This document shows positions 52,130 through 62,919 of a stretch of DNA of 64,000 nucleotides, in pieces (position 1 is the first letter of the stretch; the number at the start of each line of letters is the position of its first letter). The DNA lies in contig VZTJ01000539.1 in the NCBI GenBank assembly GCA_013397795.1, forward strand, positions 811,675 to 875,674, read 5' to 3'. Below the pieces are notes generated by a model. That model worked only from the letters and a program-made list of their open reading frames with translations. It had not been told where the DNA came from and searched no databases. The position numbers and the translations under genes were made by a program. Source of the stretch: Orthonyx spaldingii (Eukaryota; Chordata; Aves; Passeriformes; Orthonychidae).

Positions 52130-52440
52130 GCTGTTTGAGTTCCAGTACATAGCACAAGTTGATAACACTGATGCCTATCTATTTGCTCCCTCAGCAGACA
52201 TCTCCTGCCACTTTCTACTGTGACTGCTTGAGTTTGCCAGGCTCTCTGGCCATTCCCTACTGGAAAGATGCTGACATAGTAAGCATGGAGCAGTCTAGAG
52301 TTACATTTTAATTACACTATTATCTACAAGAGTCTCTGGAGCACTGATGTTTGTTCTGACCTTTTGTTTTAATCAGCACTCTCAGAGCATGCTGTTAACC
52401 ACCACTGACAGAGATTGATAATTTGTATAGTGGGGTCTTC
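52130..52440. promoter_or_regulatory. Candidate conserved noncoding block B
   Basis: About 300 bp without homopolymers or repeats. It contains ttacattttaattacac (near 52300), ttgttttaatcagcactc (52365-52382) and ccaccactgacag (RUNX-like, near 52401). Together with block A it may be a single element interrupted by the A/GA tract. Function is inferred. Confidence 0.3.
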
Positions 52441-53599
52441 TTAAGAAACTTTCATTTAGAACCATTACGGAAATCAGATACTTTTACATTCAGACATCAT
52501 TTTAGCATGTGCTTCAGATAGGTGAGTCTTAGGGTAACATAAAAACCAAATTTGTACTTTGACCTCCAACTGTAATCATACTCAAAATAATATTTTTTTA
52601 ATATTTTTGGGGGGATAAAATATTATTTGTATTTCTTTGAGATTGTTGGAGCACTTTCAATCACAATGTTTATTCAGTACTTGCTAAGAACTTGTAGATA
52701 AGCCTCGTATTCTACTTATAATTTTTCAGGAATAGCTATTAATATAAAGGGAGGATGGGAGATTATTTAAATGCCAACTGAGACAGTGTGAACAAGGCTA
52801 GTTTCCAAAATACCTGGTATTTATTGTTGTTCAAGTGTCTCAAATTGAAAAACAAAACTCTCTTATTAGTTTTGAAAATTTTATTTTCCAGTTTAATACA
52901 ATAATGAAACTTCATGTGGTCATTTCTCCACTTGAATAACATAGTATACTAACTCTTCAGCATCTACTACATTGGGAACCAAATAAGCATTTTTGAGGTA
53001 TTACTCTGTTTACTTGGAAGATTGTGCTGAAATGGTCTACAAGTCATATTCGTCTGTAAGCATCTGTGCTGTTCTGAACCCATGTGTTAATAGTGAAGGA
53101 TTAAAAAAAAAGGTTAAGACAAAAGCAATCTGAATGGAAAATTTCATGATAGAATGTTTTAGAATATTGAAAGTTTTAGTAAATGTTGGGTGGTGATATA
53201 CTGGTAAGTTTAGTTTGTATAGTCATATTTTCAGGTGCTCTCTCGTCCTCTTGTGTCATCTTGCTAATTTTATTGCCCAGGCATACTAGGATGTTTTGGA
53301 GATTTCTAAGAAATATTCAGTTCATGTGTGTGTTTTTCTCCGACACCCTGTTTCATCATGTTTGTATTGAATGGGCTGTGAGGCATCTTGAGAACAGCTT
53401 AGTGTGGAAGCTCTGTAGTGCTCAGTATTTGAAGTACTCGATGGTAAAACCAGGAATGCTCCTGGATATAGGCATCATTTGCTCAGTCATAGTTTTACTT
53501 TACCTAGTGACAGTCTGAGCAAAGCTTTCAACTGACTAGACCTATTTTGTCTGTTTTTTACATTAATCTGTACTTCTCACGCTAAACTGTTCCAACAGA

Positions 53600-53790
53600 T
53601 TTTTTTTCTTTCTATCATGTTACACATCCAGCAGTGGAGCAGATTACCAAGCCACAAAGAATTAAATTAATTATCACAAGCCCAAAAATGCAGTCATGCA
53701 TGGACTTCAGTAACAATTAAGCACAATAGCTGCTGGCTATTTAATTGAAAATTGTTCAAAATGATATTTAATTGATTCAGTAGAACTTCT
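53600..53790. promoter_or_regulatory. Candidate conserved noncoding element, homeodomain-rich
   Basis: attaaattaattatcac (53661-53677), 'gtaacaattaagcac' (from 53710) and 'ttaattgaaaattg' lie within about 100 bp around the word cagtcatgcatggacttcag. Multiple TAATTA/AATTAA cores without low complexity are typical of conserved developmental enhancers. No coding or repeat alternative was recognised. Confidence 0.35.
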
Positions 53791-54596
53791 GGGAGAACGA
53801 GATTATTTGTACTCTAACTAGATAGAAGACTTCTCTTTCCCGATAACAACATATTTGTACAAATACATATATGTTTTTGTACTTCCTGGTTACCAAAATA
53901 GACCTAAAATTCAGAATTGGTAAATCCAGAAGCAAACAAGAAGGTGTCTGAATTCTGAAATTGGTGTTGTGAGCTTGCATAGAGAGACAGCCAAACAGGT
54001 TTAACTGCAGGATATGAGAAACTGAACTAAAAGCAAATTAAGAGTTTTGATCAGACAGGCAGTTTTGATGATTACAAGCAGCATTGTAACATTGCTGCAG
54101 CACTTGTAGTAAAAATAAAATAGAAATTGCTTATTCAACTTGTTAAACCCATGAGACTAATAATGGTGAGACAGAAACTTACTTTTGCTCAATTTCTGAG
54201 CAGTTGTAATCCTGCTTTGCTTGTATTTCCAGTGGAGAAAAAGCAAATAAATGTAGTCAGTGTAAGCCTCAGCCTGTGAATCCAACTTCTCAGCAGGATT
54301 TATTAGCTCTAGTATAGCAGGACTAATACAGGTATGTGACATTTTTTGGTTTGGAGTGGATAGGATAAGCTCCTTTCTGTGTGTAATGCATTGTGTAAGC
54401 ACATTAGAGTTTTGTTTAGAGAGGGAAACTGCTGAAAATCATAAAACTAACATACAGTGATCAATATGAAATAGAATTTTGTACAATATTGCTTTGAGTG
54501 AAAAGAATATATATTACAAAGGCAGTTTAAAGAGACAGCAATTCCCAGTCAGTGGGGGCAAGAGATTTCAGTGTGGGAGAAACACTTGTTTCTTCC

Positions 54597-54800
54597 TTTG
54601 CCATCAACCTGCTATATGACCTTGAATAGGATACTTAAATCTGTTCTTTATGCTATTTTTTTGTCTGTCTTGTCAAGTTAGATTGTGTTCTGTTCAAGGC
54701 AGGGCCTGTGTGCTGTTCTGTGATTCTGAGCAGCCCAGTACTGGCATTATCTGACCTTGAATAAAGTGCGTAGGTGTTGCTCTAATGTGAATGAAGAGCA
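54597..54800 (+). mobile_element. Probable ancient MIR/CORE-SINE-type element
   Basis: The left half, 'cctgctatatgaccttgaat' followed by a diverged acttaaatctgttc, resembles the SINE core 'ctgtgtgaccttgggcaagt / cacttaacctctctg'. The right half, 'ttagattgtgttctgttcaa', 'ggcagggcctgtgtgctgtt' and 'taggtgttgctctaat', resembles the common amniote tail 'ttagattgtgagctctttgg / ggcagggactgtc / taggtgctac-gtaat'. The order and spacing agree over about 200 bp. The element is very old and strongly diverged. The subfamily is not assigned. Confidence 0.58.
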
Positions 54801-54909
54801 AGGTGTCTTTGGGTAACAGGCACTGCACTGTTGCTGTTCTGTATGAGATCAGTAGCAATCACTTAAAAAAAATTAAAAAGGAGCACCAGCTATGTGAAAA
54901 TCTTGCCTA

Positions 54910-54941
54910 ATTGCTAGGCTATAAAATTGCTAAGCTATAAA
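54910..54941 (+). repeat. 16-bp tandem duplication
   Basis: attgctaggctataaa is followed directly by attgctaagctataaa, with one mismatch. Confidence 0.95.
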
Positions 54942-55229
54942 AATATCACCTTTGTTTGATTTCTGTGCTTTGTCTTTCTGGGCAGCCGTCCTTCATTTTG
55001 CTAGTCTAACTCCTAGGGAAGCTAATATTCCTTGCTAGGTAACGTCAAGTGTGTGAATTTTTATGAAAGCACTTGTTTATATCCAGCTTTGTGGATGGTG
55101 TTTTAGGGTACACCTTCCCACAGCTGCCTTTCTACTTTCCTGAATGCCTTCCCCTCCTCCCTGTTCCCTAAGCCTACATCCCATTCTCTGTGGTAAGATG
55201 GTCCTTAAAGCTGTCTGAAATGGATTTTT

Positions 55230-55245
55230 AAAAAAAAAAAAAAAA
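55230..55245. repeat. Poly-A tract (16 A)
   Basis: An uninterrupted A-run preceded by ggattttt. It has no flanking SINE or retrocopy signature. Confidence 0.97.
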
Positions 55246-57974
55246 GGTGTCCCTACTTTGTTTCTAAGTATGTTATTTCTTCTTAGTGCTGAGCTGCTTT
55301 TTTGTTTTTGTTGTTTTGTTTGACAGGCTCCTTGTAGATAGAACAGTTTTCCATAAGGGATTGAAATCATACATCAAATCTATTGTTTTATATGTAAGCC
55401 ACTTGAGAACAATGAAAGCAGTTGCTGGAACCCAAATACCATTACAAACAGATTTATTGTAGCATGTTTTCTCCCACCTTTTTCTAGAAGTTATTGCTTT
55501 AATCTTAAGAATTTATGTAAGTATGCTTGTAGCTTTTATATGCTTTATGCATTCACTTTTGAGACTTTTTAGCTATTTAGTGGCATGGTGTTTAAAACAA
55601 GTGTTATCAAGGAAATAATTTCACCTTTACATCATTTTTTTTTTTATATTTCCCTCTGAATGCTACATATAAAATAGCCAGATGGTAATATAAAAGAGTT
55701 ATAGTAAATGTCATGGAAACTTATCTTCACAATGCCCTTTAGCTTCGTGTGTTCATCTCAACCTGCAAACATCAAGAAGAGATAAAGATGTAATATCCCT
55801 TTGTCACAAAATTATATAAAATTTCAATGTCTTGAAATTTTAAATGCATCTAAGAAAAAAACTTATTAGAAATATATGCAATTAAAGACATTTCAGCATT
55901 TGTAAAAGAGCAGAAATGCTTTTAAACTGCTCTTCCCTCCTCAACTAGAACAAAGCTATTTTGTAATGAAAATTTCCCAAACTATAGTTATGACAAACTA
56001 GATCAGATGTTCCTAAGAGAATACAGATTTTTCTGACATTTTAATAGTGACCCTAAATCGGATCACATAGGGCAGAAAGTTATTTACATATTATTAACCC
56101 AGAACTTAATACACTCAATAGACATCAAAATGAAACAACATATTTCATTTACAGCAATATCTTAAATGCTTTAGTCATCATACTAGATGAACTAGAGTCT
56201 TGATAGTTTGGTTTTTTTCCTCATTATTTCAGGGGATGAAAGATTGCCAGTTACTCTGGAAATGTACTTGAATTCACTGTGCTGATAGGTGAAAAAACTG
56301 CTGATTAGACAGCTTTTATAAAAAGTGTTGTGATTCCACTTCATTTCTCACACTTTCCCAGTCCCAATAGCCATATGTATTAAAATGGTGTCAGATGCAG
56401 TTGTTGCTGATCTTACTTTGTTTTATGTGAGTGATTGGATGAAATGTAAATGTAATATTGATAAAGCTGACAATACAATAGAAAAGTGGCATTCTGGTGG
56501 AGTATTCAACTGATGCCCAAAAGTACTGACAAATGGTAGGTTGTGAAGCCATGTTCATTGTTGTTAAGGACACAGGGCTAATAAACCTCTGAGTTGCCAC
56601 CTAGAGGAAGTGTTTACATTTTTTCATGTCATAGCTTTCTACAGATGAACATCAAGAAATTAAGGTAAATATCTCAGTGGAAAAATAACAGTAATGATCA
56701 AATGAATAAAAAAATAATGAAAACAAATTAAGGAGGCTAAAACAGCCAAAATTGTAGCTATGTTGAACTAGACTGGTAATGAAAATGTTGTGATTGAGCA
56801 GTCAGCAGTTTCCTGCACTCTAGGGCAGTCTTTACTTTCTCAGTGAGAGTGGTACAGAACTAATTGTTGAATTTCAGAAATTTATTTCTTGGGGAAAAAA
56901 AAAAGTGGATGTAGTTGTCATGTAGTACTGTTAAAGTTTACTGAAGTGATGTCAGCAACATCTCCATTTTGGAGTTAAGTAACCCTCTTGAAATCTCTGA
57001 TATATATTTTAGTTAACATTTGGAAACAAGTGAAGTACAGTTTCACTCCAACCTTACAGCCCTGTTTCACCACTTTTTCCCTTAAACTTTTGTCTTTCAA
57101 GACTAAGATTTCCATGGCTCTTCTACCTTCAATACTTTCCTTAATATTGCTGATAAGATGTTATTTCTGTCTGAAGAAACCTGCAGGTAATATCAGCTTC
57201 TTTTTGATGTTCTTTGCAAGTAAGGAAATATAAAACCACTCACTTTTGGCCCAGTGTCTTTACTGGTCAAGATGTGAAGAAGAAACACGTGTGTAATACT
57301 TTTTCACTATTTGTTTTGTGCGTATTTTCTCTCAAGAGCATCAAAACGCAGAACGTGGACACAAGGAAACTATAATACATCTTTTAATGAAAATGGGATT
57401 GCTGGTGTGAATCAATGGGTTCCTGTTTAGTTACCCTGATACAGCTTTTTAAGCATTAATCCTTTACAAGGAAGTTTCATGCATGCCTTCATTCTCCTTG
57501 GGGTCTGTGGTTATGTGATAAGTGTTATATCCAGTCTTACAGAAATTTTGCTGATTGTTTTTGGCTTTGCATTTTTAAAAGTTCCTTTTTCCTTTTTTTT
57601 CTTTTCTATAAGAAATAGCTGTAGGCTGAGCAAAGCAGCACATCATCTTGTGTAGAGAAAGGGAGGAATCATTTTTCCTCTTTTCCTCTTAATCCCCTAG
57701 AAAATAGTGGATACAGCACTTTGGAACATGACCTCCTATTTGTTTTCCTATATATAAAACAGAATTTGAAATTTAGTTTAGAGTTCCTGGTCAAGAACCT
57801 CAATTAGTTGTCCTGTGGCCATAGAATATTCCTAAAATATTGAAGTTGCCAGGTTAGAATACACTTCGGGAAGTAGCCAATAGCAAAAGAATCACAGAAG
57901 CAAAATGCACTAATTTCTAATAACGTGCTGCCTATGCTTGGCCAGATTGTGACTAAAGCAGAGATTTTTTTAAC

Positions 57975-58007
57975 ATATATATATATGTGTGTGTGTGTGT
58001 GTATGTG
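57975..58007. repeat. Compound (AT)n(GT)n microsatellite
   Basis: About six AT units run into about eight GT units and then gtatgtg. It accounts for the His-Thr and Ile-Tyr repeats in minus-strand open frames here. Confidence 0.97.
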
Positions 58008-58779
58008 ATTTAAGATATAAAACCAACCCTTGTTCACCATGTAGCTGTAGAGGCAAATGGCTTGTTACTTTTACATACATATGAATAACAGCTAAATAAA
58101 AAGGAAAAAGGAAGTCTGAAAGAATGATGCATAAGAAAAATGAGCATGTAAACAGCATTTTCTGTTTTCTTTTATTGCAAATATGAATAAATATGTATTC
58201 AGAATACTGTCTCCTGTTAACTGGCCGAGAGATATTTTACTCTTTCAAGAAAATTTGGATTGAGCATAGGTTCTCTTACTTAGCATGATCACTTTCATGG
58301 AAGCAACTCTGTATTTCTGTCAGTATAGTAGTTCTTTCATTTAATTCTTTAAGTCTCTCTAGTTTCTCCTTTAGAGAGTTGCAGAACTCAGCATCCTGAA
58401 TCCGTTGTCTCTTTATTGTGATGCATGCAAATAGAGCAGTTTTAACTTTCCAATCTAAAGTATAAAAAAATTGGATTGCACATTTGAAGTGGAATGAAAA
58501 TGATGCATAGAGAAGTAGATCATTTTATAGGCTACTGTTCTATTTTATGGAATGATAAATAATGATGTAGAGTATGTTTTCCTTTGCATGTTTAAATTGC
58601 TCAGTGTACATAACAGAATTTAAAATAAATTCAGAAATGACTGCTCAACCTCACTGAAGTACTTGGAGAACTACTTTATTCTTAGTGTCTTTTGTAATAA
58701 ATAAGTTGCTATGAATACAGCTTCTTGTTTAGATCTTAAACTTTAACAGGACTTTGACAGATTTAAATTTAATCTGGAC

Positions 58780-59190
58780 ACTGTAAGGGTCCATGCTGTC
58801 GCTCTTTGCCTGCTGTTTCAAGTGACTGATTTCTCACTCCTGTCCCCCAGCCGTTTTGCATAACTTCCTTTCAAGAGCCAGCTATGCAGTGTGAACTGAT
58901 TGACTAATTTCTTTATGTATATAAACTTGTACTTGGTCTGGCTGGGGTGGAGGCAGGGTTTAGTTTTGGGTTTTTTTGGTTTGTGACTGAAGCAGTGTTG
59001 CTAGCACACCAATAATTTGGCTGTGATTGAACAGTGCTTGCACAGCGCCAAGGCTCTCTTTGCCAGACAAGGAGGCTGGGAGTGGGCAGGGCATTGGAAG
59101 GGACATAGGTGGAACTATACTTTAAAATTAAATCTGTACCGTCAATTAATCTAATTAATCTGCAAATTCCTCCTCGCTTGTGCACTTTTT
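58780..59190. promoter_or_regulatory. Candidate conserved noncoding element with paired TAATTAAT sites
   Basis: The right part contains gtcaattaatctaattaatc directly followed by tgcaaatt (59141-59168). This places two TAAT-type homeodomain sites beside a POU half-site within 28 bp. The left part has ttttgcataacttcc and gaactgattgactaattt. The middle, ggctgtgattgaacagtgct and tgccagacaaggaggctggg, is GC-richer and repeat-free. A 90-codon minus-strand frame (58913-59185) has no family signature. Enhancer function is inferred. Confidence 0.35.
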
Positions 59191-60017
59191 TTCAGTATGT
59201 AGTGTTAGTTCAAATTAAATCTTTTCTAAAGTAATGTTTGTTTGCATCAGAAAAAAAAGGTAGATTCAATGTTTTTATTTTTGTTTATGCATCTTGCCTT
59301 ATATTACCTTATTACTTTGCTTTCCTCTCTTTTTCTCGTTGGGGTGACTCAAGTTAGCACAAATTGCATTTTTGTGGTTAGGAAACTCAAAATGGAGGTT
59401 ATAGATAATAAAGACTGTCGAAGGATTACTAAATAAACAAATTTCTTTTCACTTTTTGTGTTATTTTCAACTACCTTCTCATAAAATATAGACCTTTTGA
59501 AGTATTGAGAATTGATGCATGGATTCCTTCTTCAATACTAGTATTGCCTAGTTGTTTTAAGAGAGGCATTACTTGGTTTATCCATGCGTGTACACACACA
59601 CATATATGACAGTGTTGTAATAGAGTAAATTAGCAGCAACATTCATTGGGCACGTCAAACCAAGCCCACTCCCTTCACTGGATACAGTGACTCTCTCACA
59701 AGATCTCTTAACCCTTGTGACTTGCTGTTTGTGAGATGCATGCCTTAGTTAACAAGAATAAATGCATGTGGCTAAGAAACAGTTTCAGTTGTTCCAGAGA
59801 TCTGAGTGCTTGACAGTGTAGATGTGGCCTAAATGTCTTGGTTTTCACTTTATTTTATTTGCTCTTAGACTGTGTGTCACACTTGGTTATCATTTTTAAA
59901 GCTTTGGCTGTGGGAGAGTGATACTGGTGTGAGAATGATGTCACAGCATGAAAAATCCCGAGAGGCTTTTCCAGTCGTTACTCATTTAAGTACATCTCAC
60001 CCACTGGCAGAGATATA

Positions 60018-60070
60018 GTCTGGATGACCTCATATATCTCCTTTGCCTCTGCCCTCTGTGATTCTGTGAG
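60018..60070 (+). mobile_element. Short degraded CR1 3' terminus, sense
   Basis: gtctggatgacctcatatat, then ctcctttgcctctgccc, then tctgtgattctgtgag resembles the last about 50 bp of an avian CR1 tail (ctggatgacc ... cttccaacctctgtgattctgtga). The upstream part is too diverged to follow. Confidence 0.6.
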
Positions 60071-61298
60071 TGACAGGAGATCAACATGAGTTTATTGACG
60101 GTTGGAGAAAGACAAGGCACTAAACATAGCTGCACATCCTAGATGGGGATAGACGATTGCATGTGGCACTTCCCTGGAGAGATCACACTTGAACACTGTG
60201 AGATTACTTATTTCCCTCCTTCTGCAGGTTCCCCAGGAAAATATGACTTAGACTATTGAAGCTGATACCTTTTAGTTACTCAGATGATCAGTTTTCGTTG
60301 CATTCCTTAAGGAAAAACAATGTGTTGACATGTGTGAGAACTGATACAGAACACCTTCTTATGTTGTCTCACCTCTTAGGACATATGGAGAAGAACCCTA
60401 AACTCTCCCTCCCCCACCCACCACATTTCAAATTTTATAGGCATTGTACATTAAAATAAGATCTGCCCAGCTTTGATATTCTATCAGAACTGGGCTAAGA
60501 ACTTGACACTTGTTAGATTCAAATTCTACAGTTTCTGTTATCTAACATGCTCTGTATTTTGAGTTACATACCAAGAGAGATTTTAACTCATATATATGAT
60601 CCATCTAGAGCTTTGAAAGGAATCTAGAGCAGTTAGACTTATTCACATTCAATTGGAGATTTGGCTTGCAATTGTGATTATTTCTAAAAATATGTCATAT
60701 TAAAGAAAATAAGTATTCTAACACTCCAAAATGTTACTACATTGTTTTCTTGGAAATAACATAGAAAACCATGTTGAAACACAGGAGAATTTGGGCAGGA
60801 TAAGGGAGAGTTCTCTTTAGTCTTTTTGGAATGCCCTTGGTAAATTCAAAAACTTCTTCCAGGGTATACTGTTCCAGATAACAGCAGCATAAAAGTTGCC
60901 CTTATAACTCTGGATTGCCTTCTTTGTTGAAAATGTGTGATACTTCTTAAAAAAACTGTTTCAGTTCTTTGTGAATGGAGTTTGAAGCAAAGTTTTCCTT
61001 TGTGACTTGGGAGGTATGCGGTTGGTGCATAAGGTCTAGATATTGCTGAGATGGCTGATATTTGACAGAAGTGAAAGTAGAAGCATGAACAAGTTTTTTC
61101 TCACCGAGGAAGATGAGGGATTTTAGCACAAAATGTGGAAAGCTTTTTGTGCATGATCTCTTAAGTTTTGAGTGTGTTCAATTTTCAGGTCATCAAGCAG
61201 TTTATTAAAAGGGGCTTTCTTTGCTGACATAAAGGTATCAGTTGTGGGTGTATTGTATTATGTTAGGGAGAAAAATTTAAGTAATATACAATGTGTTT

Positions 61299-61324
61299 CT
61301 TATTTTCTTAGCTTATTTTCTTAG
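61299..61324 (+). repeat. Perfect 13-bp tandem duplication
   Basis: cttattttcttag occurs twice in direct succession with no mismatch. Each copy ends in a pyrimidine-rich ttag, so the duplication doubles an acceptor-like sequence, but no exon follows. Confidence 0.97.
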
Positions 61325-62249
61325 ACATTGCAGTGAAACATACAAAAGAAGCTATGCAGTAAAGGATGGATGAGAGGATAGCATTGTATGGAGAAAAAAG
61401 CATGGACAGGAAACTTAAATGGATATTAATGCTAATTTGAGACGATAAGAATACCTTTACTTAAAATGTAAAATTCAGTTTAAAAAAAGAACTCTGTAGA
61501 ACAGTTGTATTTGTCTAATAAATAAGTTGTATATCAGTATGGAAAGAGTAAAGAATTTCTATGTACATTTTAGGGATATGCAATATTGAATCCATAGCAA
61601 CAAAGAAGAAGTTTTTATGCTCATTTGTCAGTAACAGCAAAATATTTACGTACTGTGTTGTCTTGTTAGAAGATTTGGCTACATATGGGACATTACTTAC
61701 AGAATTGTGCACTTATGACATTTTAAGCTGGAGAAAAAGTTCTTTATCTTATTGTGGTGCTTGTTCATTTGTTGCAGAGTTTTTATTTTTATGCTTTGTT
61801 TTTAACATTTTCTCTACTTTGATATATATTTTACTTTATTAAAGGTTTATTAAATTTGTTGAATACATTGGGCAGGTGATGAAAGGAAATTGACTGGGAA
61901 AACTACTTCTTTTGTTTGAAAAAAAATTAAAAATCTCTACTTAACAAAAGAAGAGGCAAGATAACTCAAATTAAAGTATATATTTAAATTCTCCATATTA
62001 AATCTGACTTTGAATATGGCCTAAGCAATAATGGTGCTGGACTATATTGTGTTTATCAACTTTATGGTAGAGTTTGTCATTCAGAAATCATAGTCTTTTA
62101 TATAGGATATCAGGTATCTGTAGTAATTTGTGAAGGGTAGCTGGGAATGCTCATTAGCTCATTTAAAAGGAAAAAAGCGAGTATAATTTGCTTTAAATTT
62201 AAAAGCCATCACAATTTTTTTTTTTTAATCTGAAATGCGTTTGTCTAAA

Positions 62250-62885
62250 ATGTAGCCATTTGAAGGGAAGGCTAAGGCCTGTCAAGCTACTTCTCCTGTG
62301 TTAGTGCTTTATCTGCTTTGTTTGACATCTCTAAACAACTCTAAAAATGTCGATTTTGGCATGCTCCACAAAGGAGAACTGAAGGCTGTTGTTTAAGTTA
62401 TTTGGGCCTTCTCTGTTTTTCTTTCTGTGGCACAAAAATGTGCATTTTTTTTCTATGCCTTTCCCCCCGACAAATGTGTGTTTTAGCCTCAAATGACCCT
62501 GGCATCTTAACATGTCAGAGTGTTAATAAAGCACTGAGGCTGTCATAGTGTGGGGTTAAATAAAGTCTTCATGAGCTGTCCATTAAACTGATTTTTTGTT
62601 TGTCACTTTCCGTAGTTTCTTTATGGATGCAGCTTGTCTTGGTTTGTGGGCAGCCAAGCAAACGGGCTTTGTCTTTGTTCACTGCTCTGTTTAATTCTCC
62701 CCCTCATTCATTAATCATCCCTTTGACTATTTATACCAGTGGCAAGTATAGCTAACACACTTAACGTTTTCTTTTGTCTCAGTGGCACTCTTTGTGCAGG
62801 CCAGAGGAGGGCTAATTATTAACTGTAAAGTGACATTAAAAACCCGTAGATAAGCATACAAATGCTGCATCCACTGAAATGCAGG
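62250..62885. promoter_or_regulatory. Strong candidate conserved noncoding element
   Basis: About 630 bp of long, repeat-free, high-complexity sequence. Words include tcttaacatgtcagagtg near 62506, attcattaatcatccc (62706 onward), gactatttatacc and ggctaattattaactg (from 62810). It is bounded on the right by a T14-G-T17 tract. Several homeodomain cores and a MEF2-like ctatttata are present. This is among the longest enhancer-like blocks in the window. Conservation and activity are untested. Confidence 0.38.
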
Positions 62886-62887
62886 GG

Positions 62888-62919
62888 TTTTTTTTTTTTT
62901 TGTTTTTTTTTTTTTTTTT
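62888..62919. repeat. Poly-T tract (T14 G T17)
   Basis: A near-uninterrupted T-run at the right edge of the enhancer-like block. It explains the poly-Lys open frame on the minus strand. Confidence 0.98.
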
